Position numbers and translations under genes: made by a program. A stretch of 64,000 bases of DNA from Sulfitobacter delicatus (lineage in GTDB: Bacteria; Pseudomonadota; Alphaproteobacteria; Rhodobacterales; Rhodobacteraceae): assembly GCF_900102535.1 (NCBI RefSeq), contig NZ_FNBP01000002.1, forward strand, positions 523,138 through 587,137, in the 5' to 3' direction. Below are positions 19,226 through 27,565 of this stretch, piece after piece (the stretch's first letter is position 1; every line of letters begins with the position of its first letter). The notes beneath the pieces were generated by a model. The model searched no databases. It was not told where the DNA came from and saw only the letters and a list, made by a program, of their open reading frames with translations.

Positions 19226-19699
19226 TCAGCCACCCGACGCGTCGCTGCCGTCCAACGCCGGGCCGCCGATGTCAGTCACCAGACCGATGTTGGAAAAGCC
19301 GCCTGCGTTGAGCGCGCCCATGACTTCCATGATCTGCGCATAGGGCACCTTGCCATCCGCGCGCAGGAACACGCGGTCGCTGGCCCGCTCCGACGCGATG
19401 GCACGCAGCTTGGTTACCAGCTGGTCTTTCGGCGTCTCGGTGGTTTGAATCTGCACCGAGCCTTCGGCGGTGACGGTCACGGTCAGCGGCTCTTCTTGGT
19501 CAGAGGGCAACGCACTGGCGGCGGTTTTCGGCAGTTCCACCGGCACGCCCACAGTCAACAGCGGGGCCGCGACCATGAAGATGATCAAGAGCACCAGCAT
19601 AACGTCGACAAAAGGCGTGACGTTGATCTCGGCCATCGGCTGCGCGCGACCACGTCTGCGCCCTCGTCCGCCCTGTTTTTTCATGACACCTGCGCCCAT
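19226..19699 (-). CDS. tolR: Tol-Pal biopolymer transport protein TolR (ExbD family)
   Basis: This 157-residue protein has a basic N terminus, the MAEINVTPFVDVMLVLLIIF segment whose aspartate sits in the transmembrane helix and conducts protons, and a periplasmic ExbD domain. With TolQ it forms the proton-driven motor of the Tol system. It lies 3 bp after tolQ and 3 bp before tolA. Confidence 0.97.
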   Translation of the reverse strand: MGAGVMKKQGGRGRRRGRAQPMAEINVTPFVDVMLVLLIIFMVAAPLLTVGVPVELPKTAASALPSDQEEPLTVTVTAEGSVQIQTTETPKDQLVTKLRAIASERASDRVFLRADGKVPYAQIMEVMGALNAGGFSNIGLVTDIGGPALDGSDASGG

Positions 19700-19702
19700 G
19701 GC

Positions 19703-20398
19703 TTAGCTGTCCAACTGGCGGCTGAGGATGGTGGCGAACTCATCCGAGAAGGCCTCATAGTTGCCAAGGATGCGGTCACTGTCGGCGCTCAGCTTGTTGT
19801 AAAAGACAACCGCCGGGATCGCGGCCAGAAGGCCGATGCCGGTCGCCAAGAGCGCCTCGGCGATGCCCGGTGCCACGACGGCGAGGTTGGTGTTCTGCTG
19901 GGCGGCAATCTCGATGAAGGAGTTCATGATGCCGAAGACGGTACCGAACAGACCCACGAATGGCGCAGTAGAGCCGACGGTCGCCAGAACCGGCAGACCC
20001 TTTTGCAGACGCTCGGCTTCTTTGGCGATGGCCACGTCCATCGAGCGGTCGATGCGTGCGGTGGCGCCGGGGATCAATGCGCCGTCTTCGCGGTGCGAGC
20101 GGCGCCATTCGGACATGCCGGCGGCAAAGATTTTCTCTGACGGCCCGTCGGGATCGGCGCCAATGGTGTCGAAAAGCCCGTCCAGCGGCTCGCCTGACCA
20201 GAAGGCCTGATCGAACTGCGCGGCTTCGGCGCGGGCCTTGCGGTACTGAATGGTCTTTTGAACGATGATTGACCAAGACCAGAACGAGGCCCCGATCAGC
20301 ATGATCATTACGAGTTTGACGGTCACCGTCGCCTTGGCGAACAGCCCCCACAAGGAGAAATCCATCTCCTGCGCCAATGCCAGCGTCTCTGCTTCCAT
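19703..20398 (-). CDS. tolQ: Tol-Pal motor protein TolQ (ExbB/MotA family)
   Basis: This 231-residue membrane protein has three hydrophobic segments (about residues 22-45, 135-160 and 170-195). The conserved TVGSTAPFVGLFGTVFGIMN and GIAEALLATGIGLLAAIPAV stretches line the ExbB-family channel. TolQ with TolR uses the proton gradient to energise TolA. It leads the tolQRAB-pal-cpoB run; ybgC lies 119 bp upstream, leaving room for a separate promoter. Confidence 0.97.
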   Translation of the reverse strand: MEAETLALAQEMDFSLWGLFAKATVTVKLVMIMLIGASFWSWSIIVQKTIQYRKARAEAAQFDQAFWSGEPLDGLFDTIGADPDGPSEKIFAAGMSEWRRSHREDGALIPGATARIDRSMDVAIAKEAERLQKGLPVLATVGSTAPFVGLFGTVFGIMNSFIEIAAQQNTNLAVVAPGIAEALLATGIGLLAAIPAVVFYNKLSADSDRILGNYEAFSDEFATILSRQLDS

Positions 20399-20517
20399 GT
20401 GTCTATGCTCTTTCCTGCCACCCCATTTGGGGCAATCTGCCTCTTGGGCCCGTGTTTTCGGGCCTCAATTTGGCGCAAAGCTAGCTGACTGCAACCGGGA
20501 TTGCCAGAATTATGGTA

Positions 20518-20916
20518 TTAGCTTGCCGAATTGCCGTCGGACTGGCGAAGTTTCGCTGGCAGACGGGTGGGTCGGCCTTCGGTTGTCATGCAGACCGCCG
20601 TCACTTTGGCGCGGAAAATTACCTTGCCGTCGCGCATCACATCCTGATCAAAGACCCATCGCACCGGCCCTTCGGCCTGATGTGTGGTCAGCACCTCCAA
20701 CCGGTCGCCAAAGCGCGCCGCCCCGATATAGTCAGCCTCGACCCTAGTCACGGCAAAGACCAAACCGCCGTCGCGCATGGCGCGCTGGTCTAGGCCGAGT
20801 TGTTCGACAATGTCCGAGCGTGCGCGTTCGATGTAGCGCAGGTAGTTGGCGTAATAGACGATGCCCGCCATGTCGGTGTCTTCGTAAAAGATGCGGACCG
20901 GGAAGCTATGGCTCAT
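20518..20916 (-). CDS. ybgC: Tol-Pal-associated acyl-CoA thioesterase YbgC
   Basis: This 132-residue hotdog protein carries the 4-hydroxybenzoyl-CoA thioesterase signature YEDTDMAGIVYYANYLRYIE, with the catalytic aspartate at D15. YbgC is found at the head of tol-pal loci and hydrolyses acyl-CoA or acyl-ACP, with a proposed link to phospholipid metabolism. Its ATG overlaps the stop of the upstream unknown gene by 4 bp. Confidence 0.93.
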   Translation of the reverse strand: MSHSFPVRIFYEDTDMAGIVYYANYLRYIERARSDIVEQLGLDQRAMRDGGLVFAVTRVEADYIGAARFGDRLEVLTTHQAEGPVRWVFDQDVMRDGKVIFRAKVTAVCMTTEGRPTRLPAKLRQSDGNSAS

Positions 20917-21536
20917 GCCGACACCCGCGCGGCGAGGCGGAGCGCATGGCTGGCGTCGTTTGCGGCAGGCGGCATCACCGGATCATAGGCAGCGCGGATA
21001 ACATCGGCCACTTCGGGACGCAGTACCAGCGCCTCATCGGCCAGCGCCAGCGGCGACTGCTCAGCGAAGGCCGCGTCGGACCAGAGCAGAATGATCTGCA
21101 CCGCTTGGCTCAGCGCCAAGACCTGCGCCGACATATCGCGCAAGCTTTCGTCCATGCGCAGGAACACGAAGGCCGCCTTGATCGCGCCGTTCTCCTCAAA
21201 ACGGAAAAAGCGGTATTGGTTCGCCCCCGCCGCCTGAAGTCGCTCCACCTGCCCCGCAAGGTCCGGCACCAAACCGTCCATGCCCGGCACGTCCAACAGT
21301 TCGGCCCAATCGGCAAAGAAGAACATCATGACATTGCTGCCCAACTCAGGGTCGGTCTCGGCCATGTCATGGCCCGCAAGGCTGGCGACGGCTTCAAGCG
21401 CGCCCTTGATCACCGGCAGCGCGCCCTCTTCGACGCCAAAGACCACCGGCGCGATGGGGCGGCCCCAGCGGGCAAAGGCGAACTGCCCGTCGCGGCGGGT
21501 GAACAATGTCTCGATATCTTGTGCCGTCATGGTCAT
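20913..21536 (-). CDS. Uncharacterised protein between ruvB and ybgC
   Basis: This 207-residue protein has no signal peptide or membrane segment and no motif that I recognise. It has alternating amphipathic helices and a Trp/Phe-rich centre (MMFFFADWAELL, QYRFFRFEENG). The start is placed at ATG 21536 (MTMTAQDIETLF), with GAGG upstream; a TTG at 21566 would overlap ruvB by 8 bp. It is linked to ybgC by a 4-bp overlap, so it belongs to the ruv-tol transcript. No function is assigned. Confidence 0.7.
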   Translation of the reverse strand: MTMTAQDIETLFTRRDGQFAFARWGRPIAPVVFGVEEGALPVIKGALEAVASLAGHDMAETDPELGSNVMMFFFADWAELLDVPGMDGLVPDLAGQVERLQAAGANQYRFFRFEENGAIKAAFVFLRMDESLRDMSAQVLALSQAVQIILLWSDAAFAEQSPLALADEALVLRPEVADVIRAAYDPVMPPAANDASHALRLAARVSA

Positions 21537-21558
21537 CACTTCCACCTCGTCTTGCGCC

Positions 21559-22578
21559 TCAGCCAAAGAGGTCGTTCTGCCCTTTTGGCGCAGCCATACC
21601 TAGATGCGTCCAAGCCTTGGCCGCCAACATTCTGCCGCGCGAGGTACGCTGGATCAGGCCCTGCTGCAACAAAAAGGGCTCAATCACCTCCTCCAGCGCG
21701 TCGCGGCTTTCGCTGAGCGCGGCTGACAGGGTTTCGATCCCCACCGGGCCACCCTGATAGTTCTCGGCAATCAGCTTGAGATAGCGCCGGTCGGCCCCAT
21801 CAAGCCCCAGATGATCGACCCCAAGCCGGGTGAGCGCCATATCCGCCAAGTCACGTGTCACGCGGCCATCGCCCTCAACCACCGCAAAATCCACCACGCG
21901 GCGCAGCAGACGCCCCGCGATGCGCGGCGTGCCACGCGCACGTTTGGCGATCTCGCGCGCGCCGCCCTCGTCGGCGGGCGCGCCGAGTTTGCGGGCGTTG
22001 CGGTCGACGATGATATAGAGCTCGTCTTCGGTGTAAAATTGCAGGCGCGTCGGGATGCCGAAACGGTCGCGCAGCGGTGTCGTCAGCAGGCCCATGCGGG
22101 TGGTAGCGCCCACCAGCGTGAAGGGCTGCAACTCGATCCGCACGGTGCGCGCAGCAGGGCCTTCGCCGATCACCAGATCGAGCTCAAAATCCTCGAGCGC
22201 AGGGTAGAGCACCTCCTCCACCGCCGGGTTCAGACGGTGAATTTCGTCGATGAAAAGCACGTCGCGGGCTTCGAGGTTAGTCAGGATCGCCGCCAGATCG
22301 CCCGCCTTGGCCAGCACCGGGCCCGAGGTCATGCGAAAGCCCACGCCCAACTCCCGCGCCATGATCTGCGCCAGCGTCGTCTTGCCCAAGCCCGGAGGCC
22401 CGTGGAACAGCGTGTGATCCATCGCCTCGCCCCGTTGGCGGGCAGATTGGATAAAAACGGCGAGGTTCGCGCGTGCCTCGGCCTGCCCGACAAACTCCGC
22501 CAGCATCTGTGGCCGCAAGGCGCGGTCAAAGTCTTCGGGCATCGGCTCGGGCCGCAGGGTGGGGTCAATGTCGGTCAT
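21559..22578 (-). CDS. ruvB: Holliday junction branch migration helicase RuvB
   Basis: This 339-residue AAA+ motor has Walker A GPPGLGKT at residues 60-67, Walker [10 protein letters not shown] near 108, the [18 protein letters not shown] sensor/arginine-finger region, and the C-terminal DNA-binding winged helix ending in [13 protein letters not shown]. With RuvA it drives branch migration of Holliday junctions. It lies 45 bp after ruvA in a ruvC-ruvA-ruvB operon. Confidence 0.98.
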   Translation of the reverse strand: MTDIDPTLRPEPMPEDFDRALRPQMLAEFVGQAEARANLAVFIQSARQRGEAMDHTLFHGPPGLGKTTLAQIMARELGVGFRMTSGPVLAKAGDLAAILTNLEARDVLFIDEIHRLNPAVEEVLYPALEDFELDLVIGEGPAARTVRIELQPFTLVGATTRMGLLTTPLRDRFGIPTRLQFYTEDELYIIVDRNARKLGAPADEGGAREIAKRARGTPRIAGRLLRRVVDFAVVEGDGRVTRDLADMALTRLGVDHLGLDGADRRYLKLIAENYQGGPVGIETLSAALSESRDALEEVIEPFLLQQGLIQRTSRGRMLAAKAWTHLGMAAPKGQNDLFG

Positions 22579-22623
22579 AGGGCCTCGTTATGCCGCAGGG
22601 CGGAGGGTTCTGCCAGAGGGGTC

Positions 22624-23301
22624 TCACCCCTGAGGCGCCAGCAGCTTCAATGCCGCACGGATCAGCGCCTTGGTATCCGCTTCCGGCGTCTCCCCCGCCG
22701 CCTGCGCCACGGCGCCCGCCGCATCGCCGGGGGCGTAGCCGAGGTTGCCAAGGGCCGAAAGCGCCTCGGACTGCGCCGAGGCATTGGGAGCTGCGGGTTT
22801 CGGCGCGGGACGCGGGGCGGCAGCCTCAATGACGGTCTCATCGGCGGCGGCCTGCGCCTCGCCCAGAGCGTCCGCCACGGTGCCGGTCATCGCCATTACA
22901 CCGGGGGCCTTGTCCTTGAGGTCCAGCACCACACGCTGTGCAATCTTGGGGCCGATGCCCTTGGCCGCCTTCACCGCGTTCCAGTCGCCAAGCGCAATTG
23001 CGCGGCTGACGCCATCCGGCCCCAACGTGCCGAGGATTGCGAGCGACGCCTTGGCCCCCACCCCCTGCACTGAGGTCAGCAGGCGGTGCCATTCCTTCTC
23101 CACCAGCGTCTGGAAACCAAACAACTGCATCAGGTCTTCGCGCACCACCAGATCAGTATAGAGCGCCACGACCTCGCCCACGCCCGGCAGCGCGGCCATA
23201 GTGCGGTCGGAGATATAGACGAGGTACCCGACACCCCGCACGTCGATCAGCAAGTGATCGGCAGCGCGGTAGTCGATGCGACCTGAAAGCTTGCCGATCA
23301 T
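22624..23301 (-). CDS. ruvA: Holliday junction DNA helicase subunit RuvA
   Basis: This 225-residue protein has the RuvA N-terminal OB domain ([20 protein letters not shown]), the central helix-hairpin-helix region ([38 protein letters not shown]) and a C-terminal RuvB-contact domain ([19 protein letters not shown]). An Ala/Pro-rich linker separates the last domain. RuvA holds the four-way junction. Its start overlaps the ruvC stop by 4 bp. Confidence 0.97.
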   Translation of the reverse strand: MIGKLSGRIDYRAADHLLIDVRGVGYLVYISDRTMAALPGVGEVVALYTDLVVREDLMQLFGFQTLVEKEWHRLLTSVQGVGAKASLAILGTLGPDGVSRAIALGDWNAVKAAKGIGPKIAQRVVLDLKDKAPGVMAMTGTVADALGEAQAAADETVIEAAAPRPAPKPAAPNASAQSEALSALGNLGYAPGDAAGAVAQAAGETPEADTKALIRAALKLLAPQG

Positions 23302-23804
23302 GCCTGCGCCCTCGCTACGGCCTGCGCCAAGGTGCTGGCCCCGCCGTGATGCGCGTGGCAGATGGCAATCGCCAGCGCATCCGCCGCATCCGGCCCCGCA
23401 ATCTCGATCCCCGGCATCTGCATCCGCACCATATGCGCCACCTGTCCTTTGTCCGCATGGCCGACACCGACCACGGTTTTCTTGACCTTATTGGGGGCAT
23501 ATTCCCCCACCGTCAGCCCAAACTGCGCGGGCACCAGCATGGCGATACCCCGCGCTTGGCCAAGTTTCAGCGTCCCGGCCCCGTCTTTGTTCACAAAAGT
23601 CTGCTCAACCGCCGCCGTGCCGGGGCGGTAGGTCGAAAGCACCCGCGTCAATTGCCCATGCAGCGACAAAAGCCGCATCGCGAGGTCGTCGCCCTCGGAA
23701 TGGCAGATGCCATTGGCGACATGCGCGATTCGGCTGCCCGAGACGTCGATGACCCCCCAGCCGAGATTGCGCAGCCCCGGATCTATGCCGATCACCCGTA
23801 TCAT
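23298..23804 (-). CDS. ruvC: Crossover junction endodeoxyribonuclease RuvC
   Basis: This 168-residue resolvase has the acidic catalytic residues of the family: D8 in [14 protein letters not shown], the glutamate in [12 protein letters not shown], and the aspartates in [17 protein letters not shown]. It cuts Holliday junctions held by RuvAB. ATG 23804 ([10 protein letters not shown]) is preferred; an in-frame ATG at 23816 would add four residues. It is the first gene of the ruvCAB run, with a 328-bp divergent spacer upstream. Confidence 0.97.
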   Translation of the reverse strand: MIRVIGIDPGLRNLGWGVIDVSGSRIAHVANGICHSEGDDLAMRLLSLHGQLTRVLSTYRPGTAAVEQTFVNKDGAGTLKLGQARGIAMLVPAQFGLTVGEYAPNKVKKTVVGVGHADKGQVAHMVRMQMPGIEIAGPDAADALAIAICHAHHGGASTLAQAVARAQA

Positions 23805-24132
23805 CACTGCCCTCATAAAATTTGTTGCTTTTTTGAAGCACTAGCACGAAAGGCGAACATCCGCCAAGGCTTTGCGTGTGTGGAGGGTTTGCGACATGCC
23901 GCCTGTCGCTTTTGAACCACGCGGTCAAAACCCGCCATTTCGATGTCGAAAACCGACATGCAAAATGCGTGATTTGCCTATAATTTATTGGTGTTTAAGC
24001 CGCCCTGCGACCTATGCAAAAAACGCAGAGCACCCCCGGCGTTTTCAGGGGATTGCGCGGTTCAGGTTTCGGTTCTATTTGCAAAAAATCCAGTTCGGCA
24101 TTCGGCACAGCGATCAGACAAAGGACGGCACC
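23805..24132. promoter_or_regulatory. Divergent spacer between ruvC and the DUF1127 gene
   Basis: These 328 bp hold no gene that I can support and are AT-richer than their surroundings. They must contain the promoters of ruvC and of the DUF1127 gene. A perfect palindrome, ATGTCG-AAAAC-CGACAT, at 23943-23959 is a possible regulator site. No individual -35/-10 pair was clear enough to mark. Confidence 0.5.
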
Positions 24133-24351
24133 ATGGCAGCACTCGACACCACCCGCAGCGCATACGGCTCGACATCGGCCGTCTCGCGTATCTTCTCCTT
24201 CTTCGGCGCCGTATTCGGCGCGATCGAGGCGTGGCAGGACACCCGCATGACTCGCAAAGCGCTCTCGGATCTCACAGACCATGAGCTAGCCGACATCGGT
24301 CTGCTGCGTGGCGACATTGACCTCGTCGCTCAGAGCCATTTCGTGCGCTAA
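24133..24351 (+). CDS. Small DUF1127 protein
   Basis: This 72-residue protein ends in the DUF1127 motif (ALSDLTDHELADIGLLRGDI, residues 43-62), with an amphipathic N-terminal half. Short DUF1127 proteins in alphaproteobacteria have been tied to stress, phosphate and RNA-related regulation, but their biochemistry is open. The ATG at 24133 follows AAGGACG; the longer open frame from 23872 reads through the promoter region. A strong terminator follows 25 bp after the stop, so it is a single-gene transcript. Confidence 0.88.
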   Translation: MAALDTTRSAYGSTSAVSRIFSFFGAVFGAIEAWQDTRMTRKALSDLTDHELADIGLLRGDIDLVAQSHFVR

Positions 24352-24375
24352 GCCCCACCCCGCCAAACATATGAT

Positions 24376-24416
24376 AAAGCCGTAGCTGGGCGCCCCCGGC
24401 TACGGCTTTTCTATTT
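24376..24416 (+). terminator. Rho-independent terminator after the DUF1127 gene
   Basis: AAAGCCGTAGC pairs with GCTACGGCTTT around a GC-rich loop and is followed by TTTTCTATTTTT. It ends the DUF1127 transcript. Confidence 0.9.
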
Positions 24417-24440
24417 TTCAGTCGATGGGTTCACGTTTGC

Positions 24441-24785
24441 TTAACGCATGATCGGCCCGGTGAGGTCGGCCAAAGACTGCGTCAGCGGATCAATTGCCAG
24501 CATCACTGCTCCGGCACGCTCTACCGCGCCGCCATCCGCCAGTGTCGACAGGCGTTCGTTATAGGTGATCGGCCCGACGGCGGCGAGGGTGAAGGCTTTG
24601 AAAACAAAGAACCCCATCACGATCAGCACCAGACCCTTAAAGGGAAAACCCCGGCGCGCGCGCTTTGGTGTGACCGTCATCAGCCCATCACGGCCAACGC
24701 GGGTAACGTAACCGCCCGTCATCTGCTTGTGCTTGCGCCCCAGCATTTCCAGACGTTTGACAAATTGAGCATGGGTTTCGACCAT
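24441..24785 (-). CDS. Small single-span membrane protein, function unknown
   Basis: This 114-residue protein has a basic N-terminal half (MLGRKHKQMTGGYVTRVGRDG, ending in KRARRG), one transmembrane segment (about residues 49-70, GLVLIVMGFFVFKAFTLAAV), and a short extracytoplasmic tail. No domain was recognised. It stands alone, between the DUF1127 terminator and prmA, 111 bp downstream of prmA. The start codon and frame are well supported by composition, but the role is unknown. Confidence 0.75.
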   Translation of the reverse strand: MVETHAQFVKRLEMLGRKHKQMTGGYVTRVGRDGLMTVTPKRARRGFPFKGLVLIVMGFFVFKAFTLAAVGPITYNERLSTLADGGAVERAGAVMLAIDPLTQSLADLTGPIMR

Positions 24786-24896
24786 GGCAGCCTCACTCGC
24801 AACACGGCCCCCACCGCTTTGCTGACAATTTGAATAAAGCTCAAATGTGGCAACAAAGTGGCAAAAGGCTCAAATGCAACGAGAATGAGGCGTAAA

Positions 24897-25769
24897 TTAC
24901 GCCACAAGTTGCAGCGTTAGTGTCGTCCAGTCACCAATACTCTCACGGTGGGTCAGATTGATGCCAGATCGTGCATAAACCTCGATCACCTCGTCAGCCT
25001 GTTCGTTCAGAATGCCCGAGAGAATCGCATAGCCCTTGGGCTGAAGCGCCTGGGCCATGTCGGGGGCCAAGGCCACCAGCGGGCCTTTGAGGATATTGGC
25101 AAAGACCAGATCGAAGGGCGCGGCCTCTGCCAAAGTGGGGTGATCGAATCCCGCCGCCTCGACGCAGGTCACGCGGCCTGTGAGGTCATTCGCATCGACA
25201 TTGGCCTGCGCGACTTCGACGGCAACTTCGTCAATATCGCTGGCCAGCACGGTTTCAGGCCAGATACGAGCCGCCGCCATCGCCAACACAGCGGTGCCGC
25301 AGCCGATGTCCGCAACGTTCTTGCCGTGGAAGCCCGCCTCGGCCAAACGGTCCAGCGCCTTGAGGCAGCCCAGCGTCGTGCCGTGGTGGCCGGTGCCAAA
25401 GGCCATCGCAGCCTCGATCAGAAGGGGCTCGCAGTCCGCGGGCACCTTGTCGGCGTCATGGCTGCCATAGACGAAAAAGCGCCCAGCCTCCACCGGGGCC
25501 AATTCGCGGCGCACATGGGCGACCCAGTCGGTTTCGGGCAGTTCCGAGATGGTGAAGTCTTTGGCGCCCATCGCGGCGGCCAGCACCGCAAGGGCCGCTG
25601 TGTCGGGCTCTTCTTCAAAATAGCCGCCAACTTCCCACAGGCCCGAGCCGTCTTCGACCTCAAACACCCCGACGCCGGTCGGTTCAGGGGTCAGCCGCTC
25701 CATCGCTTCGCCCAAGGCATAGGCGGGGTCGCGGCCTGTGAGTGTGGTCAGGGCGGTGAAAGTGGGCAT
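24897..25769 (-). CDS. prmA: Ribosomal protein L11 methyltransferase PrmA
   Basis: This 290-residue SAM-dependent methyltransferase has the AFGTGHHGTTLGCLKAL segment typical of PrmA, the SAM-binding VADIGCGTAVLAMAAARIWP near residue 160, and the catalytic-loop VFANILKGPL. It trimethylates ribosomal protein L11. The length is normal. It sits alone on the minus strand and its substrate gene rplK is not in the window. Confidence 0.93.
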   Translation of the reverse strand: MPTFTALTTLTGRDPAYALGEAMERLTPEPTGVGVFEVEDGSGLWEVGGYFEEEPDTAALAVLAAAMGAKDFTISELPETDWVAHVRRELAPVEAGRFFVYGSHDADKVPADCEPLLIEAAMAFGTGHHGTTLGCLKALDRLAEAGFHGKNVADIGCGTAVLAMAAARIWPETVLASDIDEVAVEVAQANVDANDLTGRVTCVEAAGFDHPTLAEAAPFDLVFANILKGPLVALAPDMAQALQPKGYAILSGILNEQADEVIEVYARSGINLTHRESIGDWTTLTLQLVA

Positions 25770-25851
25770 GGCGCGGTCCTTTGCTGCGGTGCGGTTGCGC
25801 TTCGCCTAGGGCTGCGCGCGCGTCGGGTCAAGCCATGCTGGCGCGGGCGCG

Positions 25852-27084
25852 TTATTCGGCGGCTTGTGGCAGGGCACGCTGAAAGATCGTTTCATGCCCC
25901 GGCACCGGGTGGCGCGGGATAAGCAAAGACAGCATCAGCGAGACCGCCGCCATGCCCGCTGCGAGGAAGAAGACCGCGGCAGGGGAAGCGAGCCACAAAA
26001 GGCCAAGCCCGACCGGCAGGAAGACCGCGGCGATATGGTTGATCGTGAATGCGACTGCCGCCGTCGGGGCGATATCCGCCGGGTCGGCGATTTTCTGGAA
26101 GTAGGTTTTCAGGGCTAAGGCGAGGGCAAAGAACATGTGGTCAATCACATAAAGCGCCGCCGCGATAACCACGCCCCAGCCGAGGTAGTAGACGCCGCCA
26201 TAGGCCAGAAAGACCATGATTAACCCGATATATTCCACCGCCAGCGTCCGGCGTTCGCCGAAATGGCCCACGGCGCGGCCCATCAGTGGGGCGAAGATCA
26301 TATTGGCGATGAGGTTGATGAGGTAAAGCGTGGTGATCTCATGCACTTCAAAGCCAAAGCGTTCGACCATCATGAAGCCCGCAAAGACCACGAAAATCTG
26401 CCGCCGGGCGCCTGACATGAATTGCAGCGCGTAATAGAGCCAGTAGCGTTTGCGCAGGATCATTTTCTTGGTCTGCACGGTGGGGGATTCAAACTGCGGA
26501 TAGGCCAGCATTGCGATGAGGGCGATCACCACAGTGATGCCGCCGCCGATCATATAGACGATGCTATAGCTGAGGTTCAGCGTCTCCCAAAGCGCCATGA
26601 TCGCCAGATAGGCCACCAGCGTCGCGAGTGATCCGGCGGCCATGAGCCAGCCGATCATGCGCGGGGCGTCTTCGATTTTCAGCCATTGCAGTTGCAGCGA
26701 TTGGTTTACCGTTTCGTAGTAGTGAAAGCCGATGGAGCTGAGCATGGTAATGGTAAGGATGCCGCCCATGGAGGGGAAATAGGCGGTGATCGCCGTCGCC
26801 GCGCCGAGCAGGACCAGTGAGACCAGCCCCAGCACCTGTTCGCGGACGAAGATGATGATGGCGATGACGCCGATGGCGAAGAAGCCGGGGATTTCACGCA
26901 CGGTGTGCAGAAGGCCGATGTCGGACCCGTCGAAGTCGGCCACCTCGATTACGAAGTTGTTCAGCAGCGCCGACCAGGTGTTGAAGGCGATGGGCATGGC
27001 GAGCGCCATGAGGAACAGCAGGGCCACGGGGCGGCGCCAGAACGGCAGGTGCTTGGCTTCTTCGAGGGTGATGTAACGGGTCAT
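25852..27084 (-). CDS. MFS transporter
   Basis: This 410-residue protein has about 12 hydrophobic segments in two halves with a basic central loop (TKKMILRKRYW, about residues 205-215), the layout of major facilitator transporters. The substrate cannot be read from sequence. It is monocistronic, with an 82-bp gap to prmA downstream and a 481-bp repeat-rich spacer upstream. Confidence 0.85.
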   Translation of the reverse strand: MTRYITLEEAKHLPFWRRPVALLFLMALAMPIAFNTWSALLNNFVIEVADFDGSDIGLLHTVREIPGFFAIGVIAIIIFVREQVLGLVSLVLLGAATAITAYFPSMGGILTITMLSSIGFHYYETVNQSLQLQWLKIEDAPRMIGWLMAAGSLATLVAYLAIMALWETLNLSYSIVYMIGGGITVVIALIAMLAYPQFESPTVQTKKMILRKRYWLYYALQFMSGARRQIFVVFAGFMMVERFGFEVHEITTLYLINLIANMIFAPLMGRAVGHFGERRTLAVEYIGLIMVFLAYGGVYYLGWGVVIAAALYVIDHMFFALALALKTYFQKIADPADIAPTAAVAFTINHIAAVFLPVGLGLLWLASPAAVFFLAAGMAAVSLMLSLLIPRHPVPGHETIFQRALPQAAE

Positions 27085-27142
27085 GGGGAAGCAATACGCC
27101 GGGGCTTTGCAATTGGCGAGGGAAAAGGCGGAGAGCCGGGCT

Positions 27143-27267
27143 GCGCCAGACCGGGGGCTGGCGCTCTCGCTTTCTCAATTGCGCAATTTATCTCGGCAAC
27201 CCATGTAGAACACTCGCAGGCCGGCACTCCGATTGCAAAAGCGCCAGCCCAAGGGCCGGTCTGGCGC
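27143..27267. repeat. Inverted palindromic pair in the MFS-priA spacer
   Basis: GCGCCAGACCGGGGGCTGGC (27143-27162) and its approximate reverse complement at 27241-27267 (CAGCCCAAGGGCCGGTCTGG core) face each other across about 75 bp. Each arm is itself a GCGCCAG...CTGGCGC palindrome. It looks like a REP-type doublet. No coding potential is seen. Confidence 0.65.
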
Positions 27268-27380
27268 TGCCCGGCGGCCTTACGGCCTTGATTCCGGGCT
27301 GTTGTGCGCGGGGAAAGGGAATGCCCGCTAGCGGTTTCCGCCGCACCTTCTGCGCCTAGCATTAAGTTTCTCTAACTCCA

Positions 27381-27546
27381 CCCGGCCCGGAGTCAAGCCG
27401 CAGGCGCCGGGCCATCGCCTGCCCGCCCGGACGGGTAGGCGATTTGGTGAGGCTAGGCGCAACATTGCGAAGGCGCATCATGGTTGAGCCATAAAGTGGC
27501 AGCATCATAAGGTTGGATCGCCGACCCGCGGGCAGGCGCTGGCCCT
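27381..27546 (+). repeat. 166-bp structured intergenic element, copy 1
   Basis: This sequence is matched over its full 166 bp by 44354-44519, with strongest identity in the first 85 bp and around ACCATAAAGTGGCA-type sequence. It holds a 12-bp hairpin (ATCGCCTGCCCG at 27414-27425 with CGGGTAGGCGAT at 27432-27443, 6-nt loop). A variant of the same GGGCCA-CGCCTGCC unit is found inverted at its right end. This is the form of a BIME/REP doublet. It lies in the 481-bp spacer 27085-27565, which has no gene. Confidence 0.8.
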
Positions 27547-27565
27547 CGTTTTACCACAGCCAGCT

